Assembly: GCF_031585635.1 (NCBI RefSeq)
Contig: NZ_CP134196.1
Coordinates: 2,232,001 to 2,296,000 of the forward strand
DNA length: 64,000 nt
Source: Paraburkholderia sp. FT54
GTDB taxonomy: Bacteria; Pseudomonadota; Gammaproteobacteria; Burkholderiales; Burkholderiaceae
Direction: 5' to 3'
Below the pieces are notes generated by a model. The model saw only the letters and a program-made list of their open reading frames with translations, made no database searches and was not told the DNA's origin. The translations under genes were made by a program, and so were the position numbers. Positions 15,317-24,410 of this stretch are shown here, piece after piece. Numbering within the stretch: position 1 is the stretch's first letter; the number at the start of each line of letters is the position of its first letter.

Positions 15317-16153
15317 ATGTCTGAAGTCGATTCTTCTTCATCACGAACCTCCGAATTCGCTGACGTCAAAGCGCGTCAGCACGCCGCGTGGGAAACGGGC
15401 AACTATGCCGTCGTTGGCACGACGCTTCAGATCGTCGGAGAAAACCTGTGCGAGGCGCTCGATCTGCGCTCCGGCAGCCGCGTGCTCGATGTCGCGGCGG
15501 GAAACGGCAACGGCACGCTCGCCGCCGCGCGCCGCTGGTGCGATGTCACGTCGACCGACTACGTGGCCTCGCTGCTCGACGCGGGTCAGGCTCGCGCGCG
15601 AGCGGAAGGTCTGACAGCGGTGCAGTTCCGCGAAGCCGATGCCGAAGCGCTGCCCTACGCGGACGCCTCCTTCGACGTCGTCATGTCGACCTTCGGCGTC
15701 ATGTTCACGCCCAATCAGGAGAAGGCGGCAAGCGAGCTGGCGCGCGTGTGCAAACCCGGCGGCAAGATCGGCCTCGCGAACTGGACGCCTGATAGCTTCA
15801 TCGGCCAGGTGTTCAAGACGATCGGCAAATACCTGCCTCCGCCGCCAGGCGTCAAGTCGCCGGCACTGTGGGGCACCCGGGCGCGGCTCGACGAACTCTT
15901 TCACGGCAATGTGCGCAGTGTCGCCGTAACGAGTCGCGAATTCATGTTCCGTTACCGCTCGCCGGCGCATTGGCTCGAGGTATTCCGGACTTACTACGGC
16001 CCGATCAACAAGGCATTCGCCGCGATGGACGACGAACGGCAAGCGGCCTTCCAGCACGATCTCATGACGCTGATGGAAAGCCGCAACCGGTCGGGCGACG
16101 AGACGCTCGTGCTGCCCAGCGAGTATCTCGAGATCGTGATGGTGCGGCAATGA
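15317..16153 (+). CDS. Class I SAM-dependent methyltransferase
   Basis: A 278-residue cytosolic methyltransferase of the UbiE/Methyltransf_11 type. Motif I VLDVAAGNGNGTLAAA is near residue 55, the acidic residue after strand 2 is in TSTDYVASLL, motif II is FREADAEALPYADASFDVV and GGKIGLANWTPDSF supplies the post-motif strand. AGGAG precedes the ATG. It is divergent from the AraC regulator. The acceptor is unknown; lipid/quinone or small-molecule C/O-methylation are typical for this clan. Confidence 0.88.
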   Translation: MSEVDSSSSRTSEFADVKARQHAAWETGNYAVVGTTLQIVGENLCEALDLRSGSRVLDVAAGNGNGTLAAARRWCDVTSTDYVASLLDAGQARARAEGLTAVQFREADAEALPYADASFDVVMSTFGVMFTPNQEKAASELARVCKPGGKIGLANWTPDSFIGQVFKTIGKYLPPPPGVKSPALWGTRARLDELFHGNVRSVAVTSREFMFRYRSPAHWLEVFRTYYGPINKAFAAMDDERQAAFQHDLMTLMESRNRSGDETLVLPSEYLEIVMVRQ

Positions 16154-16462
16154 ACGGGGTCGGCCGCGTACTGGCCGGCACGGCTGTCTACTTTTTCAAT
16201 CGATGGCCAAAGGTCAGCGTCGTCGGCTTGCGGTGTATGTCGCTAGCTTTCGGCCTGCCGCTGTTTTCGTCTGTTTGCTTCTTCGGTCTTCGGTTCGTTC
16301 TCGCCAGCTTCGGGCTGATGTCTTAGGCTTCGCCGTTGCATCAAACCCGTTTTTTCCCGGCTTCGTCCTTTGCGGACGAAGCCGGATGTCGGCAAGATCG
16401 CGTGCGCGTTTGCCTTCGCGCCTCTCGTCAAACCGTCACGACGATCTCGCCGGATGGTTCGG
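16154..16462. other. 309-bp convergent intergenic region with a 12-bp hairpin
   Basis: Between the convergent methyltransferase and prpF genes. It contains a perfect 12-bp inverted repeat (CCGGCTTCGTCC / GGACGAAGCCGG, 16357-16385, 5-nt loop). The adjacent T6 run lies before the hairpin on the plus strand and gives A residues on the minus strand, so it is not a canonical terminator for either gene, although a strong stem here may still end or protect the prp mRNA. No gene seen. Confidence 0.5.
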
Positions 16463-17650
16463 TCACTGCGCCTGCGGCACCCGCACCCAGCCTTCCATCA
16501 GCACCCGCGCGCTGCGGCTCATGATGGCCTTGGTGACCGTCCACTCACCGCCGCTTTCGCTCGCCTCGGCGCCGACCCGCAACGTCCCCGACGGATGGCC
16601 GAAGCGCACCGACTCCTTCGCGCCGCCGCCCGCCGCGAGATTCACCAGCGTCCCCGAAATCGCCGCCGCGGTACCGATCGCCACCGCCGCCGTGCCCATC
16701 ATCGCGTGATGCAACTTGCCCATCGACATCGCCCGCACCAGCAGATCGACGTCGCCCGCGCCGATGCGCTTGCCGCTCGACGCCACGTAGTCCGCCGGCT
16801 TCGCGACGAAGGCGACCTTCGGCGTATGCTGGCGCGTCGCGATCTCGTCGAGGTTCTTGATAAGCCCCATGCGCAACGCCCCATGCGCGCGAATCGTCTC
16901 GAACATCGCGAGCGCTTTGTCGTCGCTATTGATGGCGTCCTGCAACTCCGTGCCCTTGTAGCCGATCGACTCGGCGTCGACGAAGATGGTCGGAATGCCC
17001 GCGTTGATCATCGTCGCCTTCAGCGTGCCGACGCCCGGCACTTCGAGGTCGTCGACGAGGTTGCCGGTTGGGAACATCGAGCCGCCCGCGCCCTCTTCTT
17101 CCGCGGCCGGATCCATGAATTCGAGCTGCACTTCCGCGGCCGGAAACGTGACGCCGTCCAGTTCGAAGTCGCCGGTTTCCTGCACGGCGCCGTCGGTCAT
17201 CGGCACGTGTCCGATGATCGTCTTGCCGATGTTCGCCTGCCAGATGCGCACAGTCGCCACCCCGTCGCGCGGAATCCGGCTCGGGTCGACGAGCCCCGCG
17301 CTGATCGCGAACGGCCCGACAGCGGCGGAGAGATTGCCGCAATTGCCGCTCCAGTCGACGAAGGCCTTGTCGATCGACACCTGACCGAACAGGTAATCCA
17401 CATCGTGGTCGGGCCGGCTGCTTTTGGCGATGATCACCGTCTTGCTGGTGCTCGACGTCGCGCCGCCCATGCCGTCGATCTGCTTGCCATACGGATCGGG
17501 GCTGCCGATCACGCGCATCAGCAGCGCGTCGCGCGCGGCGCCGGGCACCTGGGCCGCCTCGGGCAAGTCTTGCAGGCGGAAGAACACGCCCTTGCTGGTG
17601 CCGCCACGCATGTAGGTGGCCGGAATCTTTATTTGGGGTTGGTGGGCCAT
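16463..17650 (-). CDS. prpF: 2-methylaconitate cis-trans isomerase PrpF
   Basis: A 395-residue PrpF (diaminopimelate-epimerase fold). It isomerises the 2-methylaconitate made by AcnD in the 2-methylcitrate cycle of propionate breakdown. Characteristic motifs are YMRGGTSKGVFF at the N-terminus, GMGGATSSTSKTVI carrying the catalytic Lys, SGNCGNLSAAVGPFA with the acid-base Cys, and MMGTAAVAIGTAAA toward the C-terminus. It is downstream of acnD with a 93-bp gap, and is the last gene of the operon. prpF always accompanies acnD, as here. Confidence 0.95.
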   Translation of the reverse strand: MAHQPQIKIPATYMRGGTSKGVFFRLQDLPEAAQVPGAARDALLMRVIGSPDPYGKQIDGMGGATSSTSKTVIIAKSSRPDHDVDYLFGQVSIDKAFVDWSGNCGNLSAAVGPFAISAGLVDPSRIPRDGVATVRIWQANIGKTIIGHVPMTDGAVQETGDFELDGVTFPAAEVQLEFMDPAAEEEGAGGSMFPTGNLVDDLEVPGVGTLKATMINAGIPTIFVDAESIGYKGTELQDAINSDDKALAMFETIRAHGALRMGLIKNLDEIATRQHTPKVAFVAKPADYVASSGKRIGAGDVDLLVRAMSMGKLHHAMMGTAAVAIGTAAAISGTLVNLAAGGGAKESVRFGHPSGTLRVGAEASESGGEWTVTKAIMSRSARVLMEGWVRVPQAQ

Positions 17651-17743
17651 GAAAATCGTGTCCTGATGTGGGCGGAACGGACGCTACGGCATACCACGCG
17701 ATGCGCCCTGTTCCGCGTTAAACGTTCGCCGCCTTAAGTCACC

Positions 17744-20341
17744 TCAAGCCGCCTTCTTCGACGACTCGAGAAAGTCCTGCGCAAAGCGTTGCAGCACACC
17801 GCCGGCCTCGTAGATGGAGACCTCTTCGGCGGTGTCGAGCCGGCACGTCACCGGCACCTCGACCCGCTCGCCGTTCTTGCGCTGAATCACCAGCGTGAGG
17901 TCCGCGCGCGGCTTGCGTTCGCCGACCACGTCGAAGGTTTCCGTGCCGTCGATCGCCAGCGTGAGCCGGTTCACACCCGGCTTGAACTCCAGCGGCAGCA
18001 CGCCCATGCCCACCAGATTCGTGCGGTGAATGCGCTCGAACCCTTCGGCGACGATCGCTTCCGCGCCGGCCAGACGCACGCCCTTCGCCGCCCAGTCGCG
18101 CGACGAACCCTGGCCATAGTCGGCGCCGGCAATCACGATCAGCGGCTGCTTGCGCTCCATGTAGGTTTCGATCGCTTCCCACATGCGCGTGACCTTGCCT
18201 TCCGGCTCGATGCGCGCGAGCGATCCCGCCTTCACCTTGCCGTCTTCGAGCACCATCTCGTTCTTCAGCGTGGGATTCGCGAAGGTGGCGCGCTGCGCCG
18301 TCAGGTGATCGCCGCGATGCGTCGCGTAGGAATTGAAGTCCTCTTCCGGCAAGCCCATCTTCGCCAGATATTCGCCCGAGGCGCTGTCCGCCAGAATCGC
18401 GTTGGACGGCGACAGGTGATCGGTCGTGATGTTGTCGCCCAGCACGGCGAGCGGCCGCATGCCTTTCAAAGTGCGCTCACCGGCAAGCGCGCCTTCCCAA
18501 TAGGGCGGACGGCGAATGTAGGTGCTCATCGGACGCCAGTCGTAGAGCGGATTCGCTTTCTCGCCGGTGTCGACGGAAACGGCGAACATCGGCTCGTACA
18601 CCTTGCGGAACTGCTCCGGCTTTACGCTCGACGCGACGATCGCATCGATCTCCGCATCCGACGGCCAGATGTCCTTCAGCGTGACCGAATGACCGTCGGC
18701 ATCGATACCGAGCACGTCTTTCTCGATGTCGAAACGGATGGTGCCGGCAATCGCATACGCCACCACCAGCGGCGGCGACGCGAGGAACGCCTGCTTCGCG
18801 TAAGGATGAATACGGCCGTCGAAGTTGCGGTTGCCCGACAGCACGGCGGTCGCATACAGATCGCGCTCGACGATCTCCTTCTGGATCACCGGGTCCAGCG
18901 CGCCGGACATCCCGTTGCACGACGTGCACGCATACGCGACCACGCCGAAGCCCAGTTGCTCCAGTTCGGGCAGCAGCCCGGCCGCTTCGAGATACAGCGT
19001 GACCGCCTTCGAGCCCGGCGCGAGCGAGGTCTTCGCCCACGGCTTGCGCGTCAGTCCGCGCCGGTTCGCGTTACGCGCCAGCAGGCCGGCGGCGATCATG
19101 TTGCGCGGATTGTTGGTGTTCGTGCAGCTCGTGATCGCGGCGATGATCACCGCGCCGTCCGGCATCAGACCCGGCTCGTTCTCCACCTTGCCGCTGATGC
19201 CGCGCGCCGCCAGCTCCGACACCGGCAAACGGCGATGCGGGTTCGACGGACCGGCCAGCGTGCGCACCACGGTCGACAGATCGAACTTCAGCACGCGCTC
19301 GTACTCGGCATTGACGAGGCTGTCGGCCCACAACCCAGTTTCCTTCGCGTAGGTTTCCACCAGTTGGACGAGCGCGTCGTCGCGGCCGGTGAGCTTCAGA
19401 TACTTGATGGTCTGTTCGTCGATGGAGAACATCGCGGCCGTGGCGCCGAATTCGGGCGCCATGTTGGCGATGGTCGCGCGGTCGCCGAGCGTCAACTTGG
19501 CCGTGCCTTCGCCATAGAACTCGAGATACGCGCCCACCACTTTTTCCTTGCGCAGGAATTCGGTTAGCGAGAGCACGACGTCGGTCGCGGTGATGCCTTC
19601 AGCCGGCTTGCCCGTCAGTTCCACGCCGACGATATCCGGCAGGCGCATATACGACGCGCGGCCCAGCATCACGCTTTCCGCTTCGAGCCCGCCCACGCCG
19701 ATCGCGATCACGCCGAGCGCGTCCACCATCGGCGTATGCGAGTCGGTGCCGACCAGCGTATCGGGGAACGCCACGCCGTCTTTCACCTGCACCACCGGGC
19801 TCATGCGCTCCAGGTTGATCTGGTGCAGGATGCCGTTGCCCGGCGGAATCACGTCGACGTTCTTGAACGCGCGCTTGGTCCAGTTGATGAAGTCGAAGCG
19901 GTCTTCGTTGCGGCGGTCTTCGATCGCGCGGTTCTTCGCGAACGCATCCGGGTCGAAGCCGCCGCACTCGACGGCGAGCGAATGGTCCACCACGAGTTGC
20001 GTCGGCACGACCGGATTGACCATTGCCGGATCGCCGCCTTGCGCGGCAATCGCGTCGCGCAGGCCGGCGAGGTCGACGAGAGCGGTCTGGCCGAGAATGT
20101 CATGGCACACCACGCGCGCCGGGAACCACGGAAAATCCAGTTCGCGCTTGCGTTCGATGATCTGCCTGAGCGACGCGACGAGCGTGACCGGGTCGCAACG
20201 GCGCACGAGGTTTTCGGCCAGCACGCGCGACGTGTACGGCAGCTTGTCGTAAGCGCCGGGCTGGATCGCGTCGACCGCGGCGCGCGTGTCGAAGAAATCG
20301 AGCTGGGTGCCGGGAAGGCGTTTGCGGTTTGCAGTATTCAT
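17744..20341 (-). CDS. acnD: Fe/S-dependent 2-methylisocitrate dehydratase AcnD
   Basis: An 865-residue aconitase-superfamily enzyme that dehydrates 2-methylcitrate to 2-methylaconitate. Cluster ligands are visible in AITSCTNTNNPRNM and YACTSCNGMSG. The C-terminal swivel domain has GADYGQGSSRDWAAKG and GFERIHRTNLVGMG. The N-terminus MNTANRKRLPGTQLDFFDTR is typical of AcnD, and fixes the ATG at 20341; about 90 upstream open codons are not part of it. Length equals the family norm. Partner of PrpF; lies 328 bp downstream of prpC in the same direction. Confidence 0.95.
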   Translation of the reverse strand: MNTANRKRLPGTQLDFFDTRAAVDAIQPGAYDKLPYTSRVLAENLVRRCDPVTLVASLRQIIERKRELDFPWFPARVVCHDILGQTALVDLAGLRDAIAAQGGDPAMVNPVVPTQLVVDHSLAVECGGFDPDAFAKNRAIEDRRNEDRFDFINWTKRAFKNVDVIPPGNGILHQINLERMSPVVQVKDGVAFPDTLVGTDSHTPMVDALGVIAIGVGGLEAESVMLGRASYMRLPDIVGVELTGKPAEGITATDVVLSLTEFLRKEKVVGAYLEFYGEGTAKLTLGDRATIANMAPEFGATAAMFSIDEQTIKYLKLTGRDDALVQLVETYAKETGLWADSLVNAEYERVLKFDLSTVVRTLAGPSNPHRRLPVSELAARGISGKVENEPGLMPDGAVIIAAITSCTNTNNPRNMIAAGLLARNANRRGLTRKPWAKTSLAPGSKAVTLYLEAAGLLPELEQLGFGVVAYACTSCNGMSGALDPVIQKEIVERDLYATAVLSGNRNFDGRIHPYAKQAFLASPPLVVAYAIAGTIRFDIEKDVLGIDADGHSVTLKDIWPSDAEIDAIVASSVKPEQFRKVYEPMFAVSVDTGEKANPLYDWRPMSTYIRRPPYWEGALAGERTLKGMRPLAVLGDNITTDHLSPSNAILADSASGEYLAKMGLPEEDFNSYATHRGDHLTAQRATFANPTLKNEMVLEDGKVKAGSLARIEPEGKVTRMWEAIETYMERKQPLIVIAGADYGQGSSRDWAAKGVRLAGAEAIVAEGFERIHRTNLVGMGVLPLEFKPGVNRLTLAIDGTETFDVVGERKPRADLTLVIQRKNGERVEVPVTCRLDTAEEVSIYEAGGVLQRFAQDFLESSKKAA

Positions 20342-20669
20342 GGCGTAGGGGACAAAACAGTAATGATCCGGGGACGATGGCGGCGGCCGATCAAGGTCGG
20401 CGGCCCGTTTTTTAATGGCGTTTCCCTGAGTGGCCCAGTCAGGCAGTACGTGTAGTTTAGCTTGCGGCAGCGTGCCGGTCGGGTTTGCAGTCGGCCGCGT
20501 GAATGCGCCGCAAAAAACGGCCTTGGCCCAAGGTTCCAGCGCGCCAAGGCCCAACTCCATTGCGCCGCGCTCTTTAGACGCAATGGAGGAGAAACGCTTG
20601 CACCGCGCAGCCACGCGCTTATAGGCCCGACGGCGATGAAGACGCCACTGAAGGCGTCTTCAAACGCCC
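20342..20669. other. 328-bp prpC-acnD intergenic region with hairpins
   Basis: A 9-bp perfect stem (GAAGACGCC / GGCGTCTTC, 20638-20661) lies just after the prpC stop codon but lacks a T-tract on the minus strand. It may moderate read-through or stabilise prpC mRNA in the operon. The rest shows no gene on either strand and no recognised family. Confidence 0.5.
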
Positions 20670-21839
20670 TCAAACACGCTTCGCGAGCGGCACGAACGGC
20701 AGGTCGTCAGGCCCGGTGTAATTCGCGCTCGGGCGGATGATCTTGTTGTCGACGCGCTGCTCGATGATGTGCGCGCTCCAGCCGGCCGTGCGAGCAATCA
20801 CGAAGAGCGGTGTGAACATTGCCGTGGGCACGCCCATCATGTGATACGAGACCGCGCTGAACCAGTCCAGATTCGGGAACATCTTCTTCGCGTCCCACAT
20901 CACCGACTCCAGCCGCTCGGCGATATTGAACAGCTTGCTGTTGCCCGCTTCCTTCGAGAGCTTCTTCGCGATTTCCTTGATGACCTTGTTGCGCGGGTCC
21001 GAAATCGTGTACACCGGGTGGCCGAAACCGATCACTACTTCCTTGTTCTCGACGCGGCGGCGGATGTCCGCTTCCGCTTCGTCCGGCGTCTGGTAGCGCG
21101 ACTGGATTTCGAACGCGACCTCATTGGCGCCGCCGTGCTTCGGCCCGCGCAGTGCGCCGATCGCGCCGGTGATTGCCGAATAGATGTCTGAGCCCGTGCC
21201 CGCGATCACGCGGCCGGTGAACGTCGACGCGTTGAATTCGTGCTCGGCGTACAGGTTCAGCGATACGTGCATCGCGTCGACCCACGCCTTCGACGGCTCC
21301 ACGCCGTGCAGCAGATGCAGGAAGTGGCCGCCGATCGAATCGTCGTCGGTTTCCACCTCGATGCGCTTGCCGTTGTGCGAGTAGTGATACCAGTAGAGCA
21401 GCATCGAACCGAGCGAGGCCATCAGCTTGTCCGCGATGTCGCGCGCGCCCGGCAGGTTGTGATCGTCTTTCTCCGGCAGCACGGTGCCGAGCACCGATAC
21501 GCCGGTGCGCATCACGTCCATCGGATGCGCGGCGGCCGGAATCCATTCGAGCGCGGCCTTCACATTCGCGGGCAGGCCGCGCAGCGCTTTCAGCTTGGTC
21601 TTGTACGCGGTGAGTTCAGCCTGGGTCGGCAGCTTTTCATGCACGAGCAGGTACGCGATCTCTTCGAACTCGCAGGCGCTCGCGATATCGAGAATGTCAT
21701 AGCCGCGGTAATGCAGATCGTTGCCGGTCTTGCCGACCGTGCAGAGGGCCGTGTTGCCCGCCGTCACGCCGGACAGGGCGACGGATTTCTTCGGTTTGAA
21801 TGCGCCCGTGTTCGGCGTGCTGTTGTCTGCTTCACTCAT
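20670..21839 (-). CDS. prpC: 2-methylcitrate synthase PrpC
   Basis: A 389-residue citrate-synthase-family enzyme condensing propionyl-CoA with oxaloacetate. [16 protein letters not shown] opens the fold, [16 protein letters not shown] carries a catalytic His, and the C-terminal RPSANYTGP is typical. Its length, and the neighbouring acnD and prpF, fit methylcitrate rather than TCA citrate synthase. The ATG at 21839 follows CTGGAGACGAAAGAC. It is the first gene after the sigma-54 promoter at 21890-21904, so this operon begins with prpC rather than with prpB. Confidence 0.95.
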   Translation of the reverse strand: MSEADNSTPNTGAFKPKKSVALSGVTAGNTALCTVGKTGNDLHYRGYDILDIASACEFEEIAYLLVHEKLPTQAELTAYKTKLKALRGLPANVKAALEWIPAAAHPMDVMRTGVSVLGTVLPEKDDHNLPGARDIADKLMASLGSMLLYWYHYSHNGKRIEVETDDDSIGGHFLHLLHGVEPSKAWVDAMHVSLNLYAEHEFNASTFTGRVIAGTGSDIYSAITGAIGALRGPKHGGANEVAFEIQSRYQTPDEAEADIRRRVENKEVVIGFGHPVYTISDPRNKVIKEIAKKLSKEAGNSKLFNIAERLESVMWDAKKMFPNLDWFSAVSYHMMGVPTAMFTPLFVIARTAGWSAHIIEQRVDNKIIRPSANYTGPDDLPFVPLAKRV

Positions 21840-21889
21840 GTCTTTCGTCTCCAGATGCATTGGGGGATACTTTCGCCGCAGCCTGAAAC

Positions 21890-21904
21890 GCAAGGAACGG
21901 GCCA
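21890..21904 (-). promoter_or_regulatory. Sigma-54 (-24/-12) promoter of the prpC-acnD-prpF operon
   Basis: On the minus strand 21904 to 21890 reads TGGCCCGTTCCTTGC, with the invariant GG-N10-GC and only one deviation from TGGCACG-N4-TTGC. It lies about 50 bp before the prpC ATG. A divergent gene for the sigma-54 activator PrpR and an enhancer-type palindrome 60 to 100 bp upstream complete the expected architecture. Confidence 0.8.
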
Positions 21905-21962
21905 GCTCCGCCAACCCGCGCTAAGTGCCTGATTTAACGAAAAACCGCTGCCCGCGCCGGGT

Positions 21963-22007
21963 CGAATTTCATTTCACAAATGAAATTCGCATTTCAAATG
22001 GGAAATG
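21963..22007. promoter_or_regulatory. PrpR enhancer-type palindromes between prpC and prpR
   Basis: A perfect 12-bp-arm palindrome (CGAATTTCATTT - CAC - AAATGAAATTCG, 21963-21989) is followed by a shorter inverted repeat CATTTC-N6-GAAATG (21990-22007). They share the ATTTC/GAAAT half-site, consistent with two adjacent activator dimers binding upstream of the sigma-54 promoter. The site overlaps the most upstream in-frame ATGs of prpR, which argues that prpR translation starts further downstream and that PrpR may also regulate itself. Confidence 0.7.
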
Positions 22008-22057
22008 GATACGCGCATAATAGACCGACTTCTCAGCCCGCCGCGAGCCGCCCAGCC

Positions 22058-24025
22058 TTGAACACACCTCTTTTCGAACCCGCCCAGCGCCCCCGCATCT
22101 GGGCGGTTAGTATCAGCCGCCTGCGCGACCTGTTCTTCGACATCGCCGGCGAATACGTGGAGCGCGCGGACTTGCGCATCGTTTCGCACGGTTTCGAAGA
22201 TGCCGTTCGCGAGGTCGACGCCGCGGGCGCGGGTCGTCCGGATGTGGTGATCGCCGGCGGCTCGAACGGCGCGTATCTGAAGACGCGCGTCTCGGTGCCC
22301 GTCGTGCTGATCGGCCCGACCGGCTTCGACGTGATGCACGCGCTCGCGCGGGCGCGGCGCGACGGCGCGAAGGTCGCGCTCGTGACGCACGGCAATACGC
22401 CTGACGAAGTGCGGCGCTTCATGGCCGCCTATGCGCTCGACGTCACGTTCGCCTCCTATCAATCGGCGCAGGACGCGGAGAGCGTCGTGCTCGACCTGCG
22501 CGATCGCGGCATCGACGTGGTGGTCGGCCCCGGACTCGTCACCGATCTCGCGGCGAATGCCGGCATGGGCACGGTGTTTCTGTATTCGCGCGCGTCGGTG
22601 CGCGCGGCCTTCGACACCGCGCTCGAAGTCGCCCAGGCCACGCGCCGCGAAACGGTCCGGCGTCAACGGCTCGACAATCTGCTGCAGCATCTGCGCGACG
22701 GCGTCGTCGCGCTCGACGCGCAAGGCCGCGTCGAAGCGATGAACCAGCGGCTCGCCGGCGTGCTCGGCCTCGACGCGGCGAACGCCGTGGGCCGCGTGTT
22801 GCTCGAACTCTCGCCCGATCTCGCGGGCAGCCTGCCGGACGCGGACGGCGACACGTTCTGCACGGTGCGTGGCGCGAGTTACGTCGTGCATCGCGGGCCA
22901 CTGGCCAGTAGCGGCTCGGCGGCGGGCACCGTGCTGACGTTTCAGGAATCGCGCGCGGTCGAACGGCTCGACCGGACGCTGCGCTCGCGCCAGCGCGTGC
23001 AGCAGTTCAGCGCGCGTTACCGGCTCGACGATATCGTCGGCGCGTCCGAATCGATCGAACGGGTGCGCGCCCTCGTGCAGCGCTATGCCCGCTCGGACGC
23101 CACCGTGTTGATTCTCGGCGAAAGCGGCACCGGCAAAGAGATGGTCGCGCAGAGCATGCATCAGCTGAGCGCGCGGCGCGACTTCGCGTTTGTCGCGATC
23201 AATTGCGGCGCGTTTCCCGAGGCGCTGCTGGAGAGCGAGTTGTTCGGCTACGAGGAAGGCGCGTTCACCGGCGCGCGCAAGGGCGGCAAGGCGGGGCTGA
23301 TCGAAGTGGCGCACCGCGGCACGCTGTTTCTCGATGAAATCGGCGAGATGCCGCTGTCGTTGCAAAGCCGGCTGTTACGCGTGCTGCAGGAGCGCGAGGT
23401 CGTGCGGCTCGGTTCGACGGAGCCAACGCGGGTCGATATTCGCGTGGTCGCGGCGACGCATCGCGCGCTGACCGAGGGTATCGAAGCGGGCAGCTTCCGC
23501 GCCGACCTCTACTACCGGCTCAACATTCTGAGCATCGCGCTGCCGCCGTTGCGCGAGCGGCCGACCGATCTGCTGCCGCTCGCCGTCGAGCTGCTCCTGC
23601 AAGCCGCGGCACGCGAACCGAGGCTCGCGGCGCGCCTGCCGGACGCGGCCGCCGCCGAACGCCTGCTCGCCGCGCTCGATGAACCGTTCAAGCGCTATGC
23701 GTGGCCCGGCAACGTGCGCGAATTGCAGAACGTGATCGAACGGATCGCTGTCGAACTCGCCGACATTGACGTCGATGCAGTGCCCGAAAACGCCACCGAC
23801 ACAATCCTCACGCGCGACATGTTGCGCACGGTCGCGCCTGAAATCGTCGAGCCGCATACACGCACGAAGAAAACCGCTTTAACCCTGCGCGAGCGCAGCC
23901 GTCACGTGGAAGCCGACGAAATCCGCGCCGCGCTCACCGCGCACGACGGCGATCGCGACGCGGTCTGCGAGGCGCTCGGCATCAGCAAGACGACGTTATG
24001 GCGGAAGCTGAACGCGACCCCGTAG
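22058..24025 (+). CDS. prpR: Propionate catabolism sigma-54 activator PrpR
   Basis: About 655 residues. The N-terminal PrpR sensor domain begins RPRIWAVSISRLRDLF and covers roughly the first 170 residues; it senses 2-methylcitrate in known PrpRs. A PAS-like segment follows (LLQHLRDGVVALDAQGRVEAM). The AAA+ domain has Walker A GESGTGKEM, the sigma-54-contacting EGAFTGARKGG and Walker B TLFLDEIGEM. The Fis-type DNA-binding helix ends the protein (CEALGISKTTLWRKL). The start is uncertain: ATGs at 21980 and 21998 lie inside the operator palindromes and the CATAAT-like box at 22015-22020 lies downstream of them, so TTG at 22058, close to the conserved domain, is preferred. Confidence 0.9.
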   Translation: MNTPLFEPAQRPRIWAVSISRLRDLFFDIAGEYVERADLRIVSHGFEDAVREVDAAGAGRPDVVIAGGSNGAYLKTRVSVPVVLIGPTGFDVMHALARARRDGAKVALVTHGNTPDEVRRFMAAYALDVTFASYQSAQDAESVVLDLRDRGIDVVVGPGLVTDLAANAGMGTVFLYSRASVRAAFDTALEVAQATRRETVRRQRLDNLLQHLRDGVVALDAQGRVEAMNQRLAGVLGLDAANAVGRVLLELSPDLAGSLPDADGDTFCTVRGASYVVHRGPLASSGSAAGTVLTFQESRAVERLDRTLRSRQRVQQFSARYRLDDIVGASESIERVRALVQRYARSDATVLILGESGTGKEMVAQSMHQLSARRDFAFVAINCGAFPEALLESELFGYEEGAFTGARKGGKAGLIEVAHRGTLFLDEIGEMPLSLQSRLLRVLQEREVVRLGSTEPTRVDIRVVAATHRALTEGIEAGSFRADLYYRLNILSIALPPLRERPTDLLPLAVELLLQAAAREPRLAARLPDAAAAERLLAALDEPFKRYAWPGNVRELQNVIERIAVELADIDVDAVPENATDTILTRDMLRTVAPEIVEPHTRTKKTALTLRERSRHVEADEIRAALTAHDGDRDAVCEALGISKTTLWRKLNATP

Positions 24026-24410
24026 GCGCGCCACTCAAGCCAACCGAGCCAATCGATCCACTCGTGCCGCCATGCCTTGCCGCGTTGACGCCGGCGCGCG
24101 CGATGAACATGCTGGGCGTCATGCCGCAGCATCGCTTGAAATGGCGGCCGAAATGGCTTTGATCGAAGAAGCCGACCTCCGTCGCCACGACCGATCCCGG
24201 CACGCCTTCGAGCAACAGTGTCTGCGCGCGTTGAATCCGCAGGCCGCACAGATAGCGGTACGGCGACGATCCGTATTGCTGCCGGAACACCGTGGCGAAA
24301 CGAGACACGCTGAGCGCGGACAGCGCGGCGAGTTGCGCGAGCGTCACCGGTTCGTCGAAATGGGCTTCGATGAAAGCGCGGGCGGCAGTGAGGCTGATGG
24401 ACTGTTTCAT
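23982..24410 (-). CDS. Small AraC-type regulator (HTH domains only)
   Basis: A 142-residue protein starting MKQSISLTAARAFIEAHFDEPV. It has two AraC helix-turn-helix units (TLAQLAALSALSVSRFATVFRQQYG and SVVATEVGFFDQSHFGRHFK) but no sensor domain. Its ATG overlaps the stop of the upstream FAD oxidoreductase gene by 4 bp, so it is translated as the last gene of the opine/amine dehydrogenase operon and may regulate it. The 3' end overlaps the prpR 3' end antiparallel by 44 bp. The Ser/Gly-rich C-terminal tail is not conserved-looking. Confidence 0.8.
   Translation of the reverse strand: MKQSISLTAARAFIEAHFDEPVTLAQLAALSALSVSRFATVFRQQYGSSPYRYLCGLRIQRAQTLLLEGVPGSVVATEVGFFDQSHFGRHFKRCCGMTPSMFIARAGVNAARHGGTSGSIGSVGLSGAPTGSRSASAITSSC

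Noticed and set aside
16357..16385. Perfect 12-bp hairpin as terminator of prpF
   Set aside because: The T-run lies on the wrong side for minus-strand termination, so it is recorded only as a hairpin.
16370..19567. Long plus-strand frames antisense to prpF and acnD
   Set aside because: Both prp genes have full family motifs and usual lengths; the plus-strand frames are low-complexity Arg/His-rich shadows.
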